Source of the DNA: a bacterium
GTDB taxonomy: Bacteria; Chloroflexota; Anaerolineae; Caldilineales; Caldilineaceae
NCBI GenBank assembly: GCA_016124945.1
Contig: WGMT01000086.1
Location: 1-64,000 of the forward strand
Reading direction: 5' to 3'
DNA: 64,000 nt
In this document: piece after piece, positions 1 through 10,500 of the stretch
Layout: each line of letters opens with the position of its first letter
How positions within the stretch are numbered: the first letter of the stretch is position 1
The notes under the pieces: generated by a model
Databases searched by the model: none
The model's input: only the letters and a program-made list of their open reading frames with translations
Told to the model about the DNA's origin: nothing
Translations under genes and position numbers: made by a program

Positions 1-507
1 CTGGAACTGGCCCGCCTCAACGCCGCCAAAGTGGGGGCGACGAATGTGGAATTCCGCAAAAGCGAGATAGAATCGCTGCCTCTGCTCGATAACTCGGTGG
101 ATGTGATACTTGGCAACTGCGTCGTCAATCTCTCTCCAGAGACAAGCGCCGCCCTGGCCGAAGCCTACCGCGTGCTGAAACCAGGTGGGCGTCTCGCTAT
201 CGCCGAAGTGATAGTAGACGGTGTTCTAGGCGCGTTTCCCATCTCTGAGGCGCAGATTCAGGCCGGGCTGGACACAGCAGGCTGCATCTTCGGCGCCATG
301 ACCACCGACCAGCTCACCGGTCTGCTGCACACAACGGGCTTCACAGAGATCGACGTCGTCATCCAGCACCGCTACAGGCCCGACGAGTTGCTGGACAAGC
401 TGCCGGCCGAATTGCAGAGCCAGTTACAAAGCCTGGAGCCGGCCGTCTTGCAGGAATTGATGGCGTGCTTCACCAGCGGCGCCATCCGCGCAAACAAAAG
501 AAAGTAG
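1..507 (+). CDS. arsM: ArsM-like SAM-dependent methyltransferase, C-terminal part
   Basis: The reading frame is open from base 1, so the start and the SAM-binding glycine loop lie outside the window. The visible 168 residues hold the second half of a class I methyltransferase fold, with the NCVVNLSP segment and a later AGC that match the conserved cysteines arsenite methyltransferases use to bind As(III). ArsM methylates arsenite in the cytoplasm using SAM and thiols. The gene ends in a lysine-rich tail. No ars regulator or pump is visible, because the upstream side is cut. A generic class I methyltransferase is the alternative; the two cysteine contexts favour ArsM. Confidence 0.72.
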   Translation: MELARLNAAKVGATNVEFRKSEIESLPLLDNSVDVILGNCVVNLSPETSAALAEAYRVLKPGGRLAIAEVIVDGVLGAFPISEAQIQAGLDTAGCIFGAMTTDQLTGLLHTTGFTEIDVVIQHRYRPDELLDKLPAELQSQLQSLEPAVLQELMACFTSGAIRANKRK

Positions 508-606
508 TGCTGTCGCAGGAAACTCCTGAAAACCCGTGCAATCCGTGTCATTCTTTTTTTTCTTCTTCTTATCTTCTTCTTATCTTCTTCCTCCCTCTTT
601 CGTTAG

Positions 607-780
607 GACTTACACAACTCGCTTCTAAATGATCCTCTCGCCAAATTCCGATGCATGGAATACCCCGTAGGATGGGTTACGACCGCTTACACTCACGCTG
701 GTCGTCCCGCCAACTTTGGCGGTCGTAACCCATCGTGCGACTCAGCGAGAGAACCACGAAAAGAGCAAGTTGTGTAAGTC
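607..780. repeat. MITE-like element, copy 1 (174 bp, terminal inverted repeats)
   Basis: The ends at 607-623 and 764-780 are inverted repeats of 17 bp with one mismatch. Inside is a second inverted pair, GGGTTACGACCGC and its complement, around 672-735. There is no coding frame of note. A related element in the opposite orientation lies at 11259-11390 and shares the GTAGGATGGGTTACGACCGC block and the flanking GGAATACCCC-like segment. This non-autonomous mobile-element shape is seen directly; mobility is inferred. The rest of the 508-1000 spacer holds a pyrimidine-rich tract (550-600) and nothing else I recognise. Confidence 0.7.
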
Positions 781-1000
781 TTTTTCTCCAACAAGTAAGC
801 TACAACCTCAAAAGACGTCGCTGCTACACCTCAAAAGGCGATAGCAAGGACCATTTGTACCAGAGCCCCTTATCTCGGCGTTATTAGCGATGTTAGGCCC
901 CTCTTTGCATGCAAGAATACAAAACGCTTTGCGCTTACGAATCTTTACCCCGCAAAGCGGACAATCTTGTCCATTTCATGCTGCCAGGAGAAGATACTGC

Positions 1001-1348
1001 ATGACAACCACGAACACCCATCTCGATGAAGTGGAATCTCGCCTTATCGAACAGGCCCAATGCGATCCCGCCTTCCGCCGCCGCTTGCTAGACGACCCCA
1101 AGGCCACTATCTCCGACTTCCTCGGCATGGATCTGCCACAGGGCATGACCATCACCGTGCTAGAAGAAGAGCCGGGCCGGCACATCCTGGTGCTACCCCC
1201 CGCCCTGCCCGACCTGGACGCCCTGCCTCTGGACGATCTGGCACTATCCCTGGTCGGCGGTGGGCGCACCCTTCGGCCAGGGGTACCCGGCATGAACACG
1301 GATGAACGTTCAGCAGATAGACGACGCACTGGACAATCGGCCTGTTGA
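1001..1348 (+). CDS. NHLP-family RiPP precursor peptide A
   Basis: A 115-residue precursor with a nitrile-hydratase-alpha-like leader. The DPAFRRRLLDDPK block (residues 22-34), the LGMDLPQGMTITVLEEE segment (41-57) and the VLPP/LDALPL region are family hallmarks. The leader ends in LVGGG (84-88), a double-glycine-type site for a C39 peptidase, leaving a 27-residue core rich in Arg, Asp and Ser that starts RTLRPG and ends in Cys. AGGAGAAG lies about 8 nt before the ATG, which decides this start over the longer upstream frame. The secreted NHL protein follows 49 nt downstream, then a GNAT. No lanthipeptide synthetase, YcaO or radical SAM maturase is adjacent. Leader identity is strong; the final product is unknown. 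Confidence 0.85.
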   Translation: MTTTNTHLDEVESRLIEQAQCDPAFRRRLLDDPKATISDFLGMDLPQGMTITVLEEEPGRHILVLPPALPDLDALPLDDLALSLVGGGRTLRPGVPGMNTDERSADRRRTGQSAC

Positions 1349-1397
1349 AGTCGGTGTTGAGAAATATCGTGATTGTATACCCCAATATGGAGATTGT

Positions 1398-4199
1398 ATG
1401 AAGAATCGATTCAGCCGATTGCTGCTTTTGTTGCTGACCGTAGGCGCCATTGGCTTTGGGCTGGTCAGCACCCTGCATTTCACTGCCTCCCCAACCTCAG
1501 ACCTGGCCCAATCGGTCCCACTAAAGCTAAAACCCGCCGTCGACAAGCTGGCGAAGATCAGCTTTGTGCGCCACGCTGCCGCCGCCGAGTTGGACAGCAA
1601 CGCAGACACAGCGGCCGACAAACGTTTCGGCCAGCCCGACTTCTCGACAGGCACCGCGCCCACCGCGCCCACTGCCGACACCCTTAACCAGCCCGGCGAT
1701 CTCTTCGTCTATGATCGTACCGGCCAAATCTTCATCGCCGACACAGCCCATAACCGCGTGCTGATCTGGGACAGCGTCGACCTCTACGAAAATGGCGATC
1801 CTGCCAATGTGGTGCTGGGCCAGCCTGATTTCTTAACCGCCGATGTGCTGGATCCGCCCACCGCCGCCGACATGAATGCGCCGCGGGGCATCACCGTGGG
1901 CTTCGACGGCCTGATCTACGTCTCCGACACCGGCAACAACCGGGTGTTGGTCTTCTTCCCCGTAAACTACGACGACGAATTTATTCCCGGCGAGTCTTGG
2001 CCGATCTATGAAAGTGGAATGGATGCAACGTATGTGTTGGGGCAGATCAACCTGACGAGTAACGTGGCCCGGCCTACCGCGGGTGACACACTCAGCCGCC
2101 CCAATGCCATCGTCACCGATGTCAACGACAATCTGGTGGTGGCCGACACCGGCAACAATCGAGTGACGATCTTCACCTGGCCGCTCTACGACGGCAAGTC
2201 TGCCTCCTTCATTCTCGGCCAGGAGGGAGACAATCCCTTCGCCAATGCTGCGCCGAATCCACCCACCCGGCGCAGCATGAACGCGCCCACCGGGTTGGCC
2301 GTGGGGACAACGGCCGGCGAACTCTACGTGGCGGACACGGGCAACAACCGCATCCTCGTCTACACCGACGATCCCCTGGACAGTGAGGCGGACGGGATCA
2401 TCGGCCAGCCCGACTATGTCAGCAACAGCCCCAACCACAGCGGTGTCGGCGCGACCGGCCTCAACCACCCCACCGGCCTCAAGATGGATGCCGGCAGTCG
2501 GCTCTTCGTCGCCGACAGCCACAACCACCGTGTCCTCGTCTTCGACCGCACCACATCGGACGTCACCGCAGACGCCGTCTTTGGACAAGACGATTTCAGC
2601 GGCGGCGCGCCCAACAGCGGCGGCATCAGCGCCTCGTCGCTCTACACGCCCACCAGCATTGCCACCGACGCCCTCTTCATGGATGTCTACATCGCCGACA
2701 GCGGCAATCACCGCGTGCTGCAATACGATCAGCCCCTGGAAAATCCTGCCCCTGTGATTGCAGAACTGGACCCAGGCACCGTGCCGCCTGGCCTCACCGA
2801 TTTCTCATTCCTGGAATATGGCAAGCAAGGCTCCTTCACACTGGCCATCTGGGGATCGGGCATCATCTCCGACACCGTCATCGAGGTGAACGGCGTGCCC
2901 CGTGCCACCGGCACAAACTTCCTGGGGCTGGCCTTCGCCGACATTCAGGCCGCCGATGTAGCCAACAGCGGTGTGCTCACCGTCACCCTGCGCAACCCAG
3001 CGCCCGGCGGCGGCGTCTCCGCGCCCTTTGCGCTCCAAATCTACGAGCCACAGCCCGGCGATGAAGTAGCCGACAACGTGCTGGGCCAGCAGAGCTTTAC
3101 GAGCGATCATGGCCCCTGGATCCCCACGGCCAATGACAACATCTTCGATCCCAGTGGTTTGGTGGTAGACAGAGAGAGCGGGCGCGTCTTCCTGGCTGAT
3201 ACAGGCAACGCCCGCGTCTTGAGTTGGTCGAGCAGCGAAGCCCAGAACAACGGCGGCAATGCGGATTTGGTCTTGGGCAAACCTAACTTTGAAACCTACT
3301 TCTTTAATGAGTCGGCAGGCATCAGCCTGATCCGGCCGGTGGGGCTGGCGTTGGACAGCCAGGGCAATCTCTACGTGTCCGACGCTTCAGAAGGGATGGT
3401 GCTGGTTTATACAAAGCCCTTTACCAACGGCATGCCCTCGGCGCTGATCATCAACGGGCTGAACAACCCGGTGGCGCTGGCGCTGGACAGCCAGGACAAT
3501 CTTTACGTAGCCGACACCCACAACCACCGTGTACTCCTCTACGAGAAACCGCTGGCCGACAACGACACCATCCCTGATCATGTCTTTGGTCAGCCGGACT
3601 TGAACGGCGTCGCGCCCAACGCGGGGGGCGCTATCAGCGCGCAGAGCCTGGACTATCCTAGCGGCGTAGCGCTGGACACAGCGGACAATCTCTACGTGGC
3701 CGACAGCAACAACCACCGCGTACTGGTTTTTCTGAATCCGCTGGGTAGTGACAGCACCGCCGACGCGGTCGCCGATGTAGTCTTCGGGCAGGGGGGCGAC
3801 TTCACCACGGGGGTGGTCAACAAAGGTGGCGTCAGCGCCGAGAGCTTAAACTTCCCCTATGGCCTGTTGGTGGATGAGAAGGGCAATCTCTACGTGGCCG
3901 ACATGGACAACAACCGCGTGCTGGGCTACGTCGATCCGCTGAACACCGATGAGGTGGCCGATCTGGTGCTGGGGCAGGACGGATCCTTTGCCCGCAATCA
4001 GGTTAACCAGGGGCGCAGCGCTGCTGCAGGCAGCACTCCTCGCGGGCCGGGTACTTTCTATGCGCCCATCACCATCGGCCTCAATGCAGACGGCGATCTC
4101 TTCGTCACCGACAACCGTAACAACCGTGTGCTCAGCTTCCGTGGTCCGCTAACGCTGTCCGCAGAATCGAAGCTCTACCTGCCCAATGTGAAGAGGTAG
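1398..4199 (+). CDS. Secreted double NHL-repeat beta-propeller protein A
   Basis: A 933-residue exported protein. An N-terminal hydrophobic segment (about residues 8-25) acts as signal peptide or anchor. Twelve NHL-type repeats with the (V/I)xDTxNNRVL pattern follow, six before and six after a central domain (about 455-555) that looks like an IPT/TIG-type Ig fold, so the protein should form two six-bladed propellers. VLGQPDF-like strands recur between repeats. The C-terminus is LYLPNVKR, a tail shared with two other exported proteins here. The start is chosen because GGAG lies 5 nt before this ATG and the signal peptide begins there. It sits between the RiPP precursor and the GNAT and has a paralogue at 18977-21760. 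NHL propellers usually bind proteins or ligands; the role here is unknown. Confidence 0.85.
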   Translation: MKNRFSRLLLLLLTVGAIGFGLVSTLHFTASPTSDLAQSVPLKLKPAVDKLAKISFVRHAAAAELDSNADTAADKRFGQPDFSTGTAPTAPTADTLNQPGDLFVYDRTGQIFIADTAHNRVLIWDSVDLYENGDPANVVLGQPDFLTADVLDPPTAADMNAPRGITVGFDGLIYVSDTGNNRVLVFFPVNYDDEFIPGESWPIYESGMDATYVLGQINLTSNVARPTAGDTLSRPNAIVTDVNDNLVVADTGNNRVTIFTWPLYDGKSASFILGQEGDNPFANAAPNPPTRRSMNAPTGLAVGTTAGELYVADTGNNRILVYTDDPLDSEADGIIGQPDYVSNSPNHSGVGATGLNHPTGLKMDAGSRLFVADSHNHRVLVFDRTTSDVTADAVFGQDDFSGGAPNSGGISASSLYTPTSIATDALFMDVYIADSGNHRVLQYDQPLENPAPVIAELDPGTVPPGLTDFSFLEYGKQGSFTLAIWGSGIISDTVIEVNGVPRATGTNFLGLAFADIQAADVANSGVLTVTLRNPAPGGGVSAPFALQIYEPQPGDEVADNVLGQQSFTSDHGPWIPTANDNIFDPSGLVVDRESGRVFLADTGNARVLSWSSSEAQNNGGNADLVLGKPNFETYFFNESAGISLIRPVGLALDSQGNLYVSDASEGMVLVYTKPFTNGMPSALIINGLNNPVALALDSQDNLYVADTHNHRVLLYEKPLADNDTIPDHVFGQPDLNGVAPNAGGAISAQSLDYPSGVALDTADNLYVADSNNHRVLVFLNPLGSDSTADAVADVVFGQGGDFTTGVVNKGGVSAESLNFPYGLLVDEKGNLYVADMDNNRVLGYVDPLNTDEVADLVLGQDGSFARNQVNQGRSAAAGSTPRGPGTFYAPITIGLNADGDLFVTDNRNNRVLSFRGPLTLSAESKLYLPNVKR

Positions 4200-4200
4200 A

Positions 4201-4260
4201 AGAGATCTGGAGATTGGGAGATTGGTTCTTTCGCCTAATCTCCTAATCTCTCAATCTCCT
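4201..4260. repeat. Intergenic microrepeat hairpin (GGAGATT type)
   Basis: GGAGATTGGGAGATTGG at 4209-4225 faces CCTAATCTCCTAATCTCTCAATCTCC at 4234-4259. The arms are built from 8-10 bp near-repeats and fold on each other imperfectly. It lies between the NHL propeller gene and the GNAT gene and could attenuate transcription. Confidence 0.55.
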
Positions 4261-4270
4261 GTACTGCGCT

Positions 4271-5143
4271 ATGCTCACCATCCAATTACTTGATCAAACG
4301 TCGATTCGCCCATTCGTTCAACTGGCCGATTCTGGGCTGCGCCGTCATCTCCTGCGTGGCGCGGACAATGCCGATTTGCGTGTCTGGGGCGCGTCCTTTT
4401 GGAGACAGCCTGCCGGTGTGGTCATCGTCGAGCAGAAGGGGGATGAAGCGCACCTGCTCGATCTCTACGTGCTGCCCGCCTACCGTCGCTCCGGCATTGG
4501 TGCGGCGCTGCTTGCTGAAGCAGAGAAACAGATCGGTGAGGCCGGCGTCCCTCGTATGCGCACGCTCTACCGTTGTGATGAACACAGACCGGCTTTTGAA
4601 GCGCTCCTGATGAAAGCCGGTTGGGCGCCGCTGGTCCATCGTAGCACGATCTTCTGGGTCTCGTTTCAGTCTATCCTTCGCCCGTGGGTGACGCGCTTTC
4701 AGTTCCGCCCGCCCTACGAAGTCTTCCTTTGGAGCGAATTGACTGAACACGAACGCGCCGGTTTGCTGGCCCACGGCGCAGCGGGGGATTGGTATCCCCC
4801 CACGCTCTCCCCCTTCCACCGCCCCGACGACGCCTGGGATCCGGCCACGAGTGTAGGTCTCCGCTATAACGGCGAAGTGGTGGGCTGGTGCCTGACCGTG
4901 CGCGAAGAGAAAACAGTGCTGGTGGAGATACTCTTTGTCGATCCGCCGCTACAGCGGTTGGGGCGTGGCTTTATGCTGGTGGCCGAGGCAATCCGGCGTA
5001 AAGTTGCCGGCAGAGACGACTACAGCTACTGGCGTGTCAGCGCAGAGAACGAAGCCATGATGCGTTGGTCTCGCAAAGCCTTTGACGGCGGATTGATCGA
5101 CGAGTACGAAGAGTGGTTCAGCGAGAAGACGTTGACTCGGTGA
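4271..5143 (+). CDS. Two-domain GNAT acyltransferase A, candidate RiPP maturase
   Basis: A 290-residue cytoplasmic protein with two GNAT folds. The first (about 1-130) carries the acyl-CoA loop RRSGIGAALL after the strand LLDLYVLPAYR. The second (about 150-290) carries QRLGRGFMLV. GNATs move an acyl group from CoA to an amine. Its place after an NHLP precursor and the propeller, in both copies of this locus, suggests it acts on the precursor; GNAT maturases that attach fatty acids to NHLP-type precursors are known from selidamide clusters. The core has no lysine, so an N-terminal amine or an arginine-derived ornithine would be needed. No clear Shine-Dalgarno precedes the ATG. A resistance or housekeeping acetyltransferase is the alternative. 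Confidence 0.75.
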   Translation: MLTIQLLDQTSIRPFVQLADSGLRRHLLRGADNADLRVWGASFWRQPAGVVIVEQKGDEAHLLDLYVLPAYRRSGIGAALLAEAEKQIGEAGVPRMRTLYRCDEHRPAFEALLMKAGWAPLVHRSTIFWVSFQSILRPWVTRFQFRPPYEVFLWSELTEHERAGLLAHGAAGDWYPPTLSPFHRPDDAWDPATSVGLRYNGEVVGWCLTVREEKTVLVEILFVDPPLQRLGRGFMLVAEAIRRKVAGRDDYSYWRVSAENEAMMRWSRKAFDGGLIDEYEEWFSEKTLTR

Positions 5144-5196
5144 GGGGAAAGATACAGAAGAGTTGTGCCCCACAAAGCAACGGGAAGGCAGAAACA

Positions 5197-5326
5197 GAAG
5201 AAGGACACGGATTACACGGATTATTAGGATTCCAGAGTAGAAAACGCTTTGCTTTAGCGTATCCGCAAGGCAATCGCTGAATCTGGAAAATCCTGAAAAT
5301 CCGTGTAATCCGTGTCCCTCTTCTTT
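5197..5326. repeat. Intergenic hairpin, ACACGGATTACACGGATT type
   Basis: GAAGAAGGACACGGATTACA and the following bases (5197-5233) pair with a complementary arm at 5284-5326 containing AATCCGTGTAATCCGTGTCC. The loop holds a small hairpin AAACGCTTTGCTTTAGCGT. It lies between the convergent GNAT and ABC exporter genes. A diverged copy occupies 23239-23365 in the duplicated locus, and a one-armed remnant with the same motif lies near 530-550. Confidence 0.65.
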
Positions 5327-5387
5327 TCTCCTCTGCTTCGTGTATCTTCGTGTGGCTTCGTGGATCAATCTCCGGATCGACCCTGTG

Positions 5388-7568
5388 TCAAACCTGTGTG
5401 TGCAGACGGCTGTACAGCCCGCCCTGCTCGATCAATTCGTCGTGGGTGCCCTGTTCGATGATGCGGCCACGCTCCAGCACGAGGATGCGGTCGGCGCGGC
5501 GGACGGTGCTGAGGCGGTGGGCGACGATCAGGCAGGTGGATTGAAGCTGATCCAGCGTCTGCTGAATTGCCGCTTCGGTGGCGGCATCGAGGTGACTGGT
5601 GGCCTCGTCGAGGATCAGGATCTTGGGGCGTGGGGCCAGGGCGCGGGCAAGCACCAGCCGTTGGCGCTGTCCACCGGAAAGGGCGCTGCCGCCTTCGCCC
5701 ACCCAGCTTTCGTATTTCATGGGCAGCCGCTCAATCTCCTCGTGAATGCCTGCCAGCCGCGCCGCTTCCATCACCTGAGACATGGGCATGTCGGGCTGGT
5801 TTAGGGCAATGTTCTCGCGCACGGTGCCGCCGATGAGGAACGAATCTTGCAGCACCACGCCAATCTGACGGCGCAGACGGGCCAGCCCCAATTCGTCAAA
5901 AGTACACCCGTCATAGCAGATCCGGCCTTCGTCGGGTCGGTAAAGCCCCAATAGCAGGCGCACCAGTGTACTCTTCCCCGCGCCGGTGGGGCCGACCAGC
6001 GCCACCTTTTCCCCTGGATTGACCACAAACGCGACCTGCGCCAGATCGAACCCGGCTTGCTGGGCGTAGCGGAACGAAAGGTCACTCACCTCGATGCGGC
6101 CTGCGAGGACGAGCGGCGTCTCGTCCTGCTCGCTTTCTTCGGGGTCTGTTTCCAGCACGTCGGCCATGCGCGCCAGGTAGGCCCAGATCTGTTGCGCCTG
6201 GTGAATGTAGCCGGCCACACTGCCCAGCGGGGCGAGGCTGGCGCTGGCCAACACCACCAACGCCAACATCTGGCCCAGATCCAGCCGTCCTGTCTGCACG
6301 GCGGACGCGCCGAGCCAGAGCAGCAGCAGTGGTGTGGCTGTGTTCAGGAGAAGAAAGAGGCTGTCGACGCCGGCGAGGTAGCGTCCACGCGCGACGGCGG
6401 CTTTGAGGCCGGCGTCGAAGCGGTCGCGCCACTGGGCCGTGATCCACGTCTCCGTGCCCGCCGCCTTGACAGACTCGATCCCCCGCAGCACCTGGACGGA
6501 GAAACTTTCCTCAGCCGCCTGCGTCGCCAACGCCAGTTGACTCAATTCCTGTACGCGACCGGTCGTCAGCGAGAGCAGGAGGACGTAGAGCAGCGCCGTG
6601 CCGGTGACAATCCCCCCAAACAGCGGAAACTGAACGTAGAGGATCACCAAATAGAGCAACACCAGTGCGCCGTCCAAAAGCCCCGTCAACACGCCCGAGG
6701 TGACCAATTCGCGCACGGCGCGGTTGCCTTCCAGCCGCGCGAGCAGGTCACCCGTGGCGCGTTGTTGAAAGTAGGCATAGGGCAGGCGCAACAGGTGGGT
6801 GAAGAAGTCGGGGATGAGACGGTGATCCAACTGCTGTTGCAGGCGTACGGTGAGCAGGGCGCGCACCAAGTTGATCCCCGCCTGCGCCGTCAGCGCCAAG
6901 ATCAGGCCGATCCCCAGGAGTGGGAGCATGTTTTGGGCCGGGTTGGGCAGAATCTGTTCCACCACCAGCCAGGTGGTGATGGGGAGGATCAGCCCGGCCA
7001 ACTGCAAGAGCAGCGACGCGCCCACAATCTGCGCCAGCAGCGGGCGAATCCCCGGCACAGCCAGCACCCGCGCCAGGAAGGCACGCCAGTGCGCCGATCC
7101 GTCGGCGTTCTGGTGGGCGGCGATCTTTTCGGCAAAGTCGGCTTCCGGGGCGAAGGTGAGGGTGACGCCGCTGTAGCCTGCGGCCAGATCGTCGGGCGTC
7201 AACGTGCGGCGGCCCAGGGCGGGATCGACCACGGTGACGTTGTCCCCGCGCCAGGATTCGAGCACGACGAAGTGTGTCCCCTGCCAGTGGAGGATGGCAG
7301 GGAGTTCAGCCTCAGCCAGTCCTGTGAGGGAGTGGCGAAAGGCCTGCACCTTCAGCCCGATCTGGCGGGCGGCCTGCGCGATCATCAGCGCGGTGACACC
7401 GTTGGCGCTGCCCCCGAGCAGCCGTTGGCACGAGGACGACGAGATCTGTCCGCCCCAGTAGCCGCCGATCATGGAGAGGCAGGCAGCGCCACAGTCGGCG
7501 GCGCTCATCTGCAAAACAATGGGGACACGCCTGGAACGGCGAGGTGTGCTACGTTGTGTCCTGCTCAA
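5388..7568 (-). CDS. C39 peptidase-containing ABC exporter (NHLP RiPP transporter)
   Basis: A 726-residue peptidase/permease/ATPase that should cut the leader after the double glycine and export the core. The N-terminal C39 domain (about 14-140) keeps Gln20, catalytic Cys26, His99 and Asp115. An ABC type-1 membrane domain (about 165-455) and a nucleotide-binding domain follow, with GPTGAGKST, LSGGQRQR and ILDEATSHLD. The start is TTG, overlapping the stop of the upstream BTAD regulator by 4 nt with AAGGGG about 8 nt before it, so the pair looks translationally coupled. It converges with the precursor-propeller-GNAT genes. The copy in locus B is gutted, so this is probably the only working exporter for both loci. 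Confidence 0.92.
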   Translation of the reverse strand: MSRTQRSTPRRSRRVPIVLQMSAADCGAACLSMIGGYWGGQISSSSCQRLLGGSANGVTALMIAQAARQIGLKVQAFRHSLTGLAEAELPAILHWQGTHFVVLESWRGDNVTVVDPALGRRTLTPDDLAAGYSGVTLTFAPEADFAEKIAAHQNADGSAHWRAFLARVLAVPGIRPLLAQIVGASLLLQLAGLILPITTWLVVEQILPNPAQNMLPLLGIGLILALTAQAGINLVRALLTVRLQQQLDHRLIPDFFTHLLRLPYAYFQQRATGDLLARLEGNRAVRELVTSGVLTGLLDGALVLLYLVILYVQFPLFGGIVTGTALLYVLLLSLTTGRVQELSQLALATQAAEESFSVQVLRGIESVKAAGTETWITAQWRDRFDAGLKAAVARGRYLAGVDSLFLLLNTATPLLLLWLGASAVQTGRLDLGQMLALVVLASASLAPLGSVAGYIHQAQQIWAYLARMADVLETDPEESEQDETPLVLAGRIEVSDLSFRYAQQAGFDLAQVAFVVNPGEKVALVGPTGAGKSTLVRLLLGLYRPDEGRICYDGCTFDELGLARLRRQIGVVLQDSFLIGGTVRENIALNQPDMPMSQVMEAARLAGIHEEIERLPMKYESWVGEGGSALSGGQRQRLVLARALAPRPKILILDEATSHLDAATEAAIQQTLDQLQSTCLIVAHRLSTVRRADRILVLERGRIIEQGTHDELIEQGGLYSRLHTQV

Positions 7569-10500
7569 TCGTCATTCCCCTTCTGCGCAAGCAGTTCATC
7601 TATTTGCGCCAGCAGAGGTTCGAGCGATGCCGGCGCTTCGGCGACGACGAACGCAGGCAGCGGCGGCAATTGTGGCGCAGCCAGTTGGATGCCGGTAAGT
7701 TCGGCATAGCGCCGGCGGTAGTGGAAGCTGGGGCTTTTTGTGTGCAGTTTGAGATACAAACCGGCAGCCTGATCACACAGATCAGCGCGTTCGGGGGCGA
7801 GACACCAATGTGTGTAGAGGATGTCGGCGCGCTGTCTGTCTGCGCTGTAGAGGCTGAGCAGTGCCGTGAGATCGGCCTGCGCCTGGTCTGTGTCAGACGA
7901 CACTTGCGCCGAAAGAAGTTTTGTCCTCAGCACAACCTCTTTGCTGTCGGTTGTGGCCGCAATGTCGGCGGCTTGCTGATTGCGTCGGCGCGCCGTTTCC
8001 ACCCTGCCTTGCCGATGTGCACAGGTCGCCCATTCCACCAAAGTCTCACACAAGTAGGTGCGCATATTGAATCGTTCCAGCATTTCCACTGACAACGCCA
8101 GCAGCAGATCGGCGTCGTCCAACCGATCCATGCTCAGATAGGTTTCGCCCATGCGTTGCAGCCCAATCGCGGTGACCCAATCGGTGTTCGCCTGTAGCGC
8201 AAAGCGTATCTGCCAGCGATAGCCGGTAAGCGCCTCTTCAAACGCGCCTTGTACGGCGTAGAGATTGACCATGTTGCTCACGGCAACTAGTTGGGTCTGA
8301 AAGAGTTGCAGACGGCGGACAATAGCGATCTGTTCTTCGTAGCAGGCCAGCGATTGTGTGTAGTTGCCCCGATCCATGTGGATGACACCCAGTGCGTTCA
8401 ACGCTTCGGCTTGCCCATGCAGTTCGTTGTGGCGCTGATCCAGCCTTAGTTGTTCCTCAAAGTAAGCCTGGGACTGGTCTAGATACCCAAGCGCCCAGTG
8501 GACCGCGCCCATGCCCGACAGCGCGCGGCTGATACCGTCTGGATCGTCTACGGCGCGCAGATGGGCCAACGCGTCCTCGTTCAGGGCCAACGCTTTGGCG
8601 TTCTCGCCCTGCATGCGAGCAATGCGCGCCAGTTCCACCCCCACCCGACCCATCGCCCAACGATTTCCACCCACTTCCGCCGCCGCCAGGGTCTCCAGCG
8701 CCACAGATTCGGCGTCGCCCCAGCGCGCGGTGACCTCCAACAGCCGGATCCACTCCAGGCGGGGTGGGAAGCTTGCATCGTCTCCTTCGAGGCAGCGGCT
8801 GGCCTGCTCGAAATAGCGGATCGACTCCAGATTGGATCCCAGCGCCGCCACCGCCTGCCCGGCGCGATAAGCATAGGCGCCCTCTTTGTGACGGTCACCG
8901 GCCATGCCCCAGTGGTAGGCCAACGCCGAGGGCGGCGCGTTGCGTGCTTCCAGCGCCAGGGCGGCGCGCCGGTGTAGCCGCTGCCGGCGCAGTGGACTGA
9001 GTTCGTTGACGACGGCGGTGCGCATGAGATCGTGGGCAAAGTCGAGGCGCAGTTCGTCCTGATCCTGGCGCGGGGTGAGCAGCCGCCGGCGCAGCCCCAA
9101 TTCCATGGCCTGTTCCGTCTCGTCGGCGCTGCGCCCACTGACAGCCTGGGCTTCGTCCAGCGTGGCCGGCGAATCGAGGACGGCCAGCGCTTCGAGCACC
9201 TGGCGACCGTCTTCGGGGATCTGGCGCATGCGGCGCTGGATCAGAATTCTGAGGCTGGGCGGCACTGGTAGAGAGGAGGGAAGTTCTTCGGCGTTTGTCA
9301 GATCGAGGAGCAGTTCGGTCAAAAAGAGGGGATTGCCGCCTGTCTGCGCCAGCAGCGTATCGCGAATGTGAGGCGTGCGATAGCCGGGGGGCAGCGCCGG
9401 CCAACGCCGGGCGATGAGTTGATCCACTTCGTCGGCGTTGAAGGGGTGCAGGGCGATCTCCACCAATTGTCGGCTGCGGCGCAGATCGTCGAGCAGCGTG
9501 AGCAGCGCCGGGTTGTCGGCGGCCTCTTCGCTGCGACAGGCGCCGATGAGCAGGGAGGCGGATGTGCCGGTCAGGCGTTGTGCCACAAAGTGAAAGAGTT
9601 GCAGGCTCGTCTCGTCGGCCCACTGTAGATCGTCGATAAAGATCACCTGCGCAGTGGCCTGCGCCTGGGCGCCCAGATAGTCGGCAATGGCGGCAAAGAG
9701 CAGTTCCTGTGGGTCGCTTTGGGCAGGGGCAACACCGCGACGGGGCGCAAGGTTAGGCAGCAGTCGCCCAAGCTGTTCGATCCAATGTTGTGGGATTTGG
9801 GCCAATGCCTCGTCGGAGATGTGGGCAAGTTGCTGGGTGAGCAGGTCGATCCACGGGCGGTAGGGCATGGCGCGCGTGGACTCGTAACAGCGTCCGCTGA
9901 GGAGCGCCGTCCCCGGCCGATTGGAGACAAATGCCTGCGCGAGGCTCGTCTTGCCGCTGCCGGCGTCGCCCTGTACCATCACCACCTGAGACGCGGCCCA
10001 TGCCTGCTGAAGTTGGGCCAGTTCAACTTCGCGGACGAGCAAACTGTGATCTTCGCCGTCGGACACGGGATCGAGCCGGACGGCGTCAAACCGACCGTCG
10101 AAAATATCGAGGATGGGCGAACGCTGCGGCGCTACGATCCGCCCGGCGCGGATGTGCTGCGCCAGCTCGGTCAATTCCGGGGTGGGTTGGACGGCCAATT
10201 CTTGTTCGAGGAGGGAGCAGCAGAGGTCGTACTGCGCCAGGGCCTCGTCTCGCCGGCCATTTTGGGCAAGCAGCCAGATCAGGCGGGCGTGGGCGGCCTC
10301 GGCCAGGGGATCATGTTGCAGCAGGCGGCGGTAGGTGCTTACGGCGGCGCTGAAGTCACCTGCCTCAATCTGCGCTTCGCCTAGCCGCTCCAGGCTTTCT
10401 TCGTACAGGCGGCGCAGGCGGTTGCGTTCGCCCAGCAACCAGAGTTCAAACTCGGGCGCGTCGGTCAGGTTCATGCCCTGGAGGAACTCTTCGCGGTACA

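Noticed and set aside
6057..7709. 550-residue open frame on the plus strand
   Set aside because: It is antisense to the C39 ABC exporter, which has all catalytic motifs. Gln/Arg-rich composition is typical of a shadow frame.
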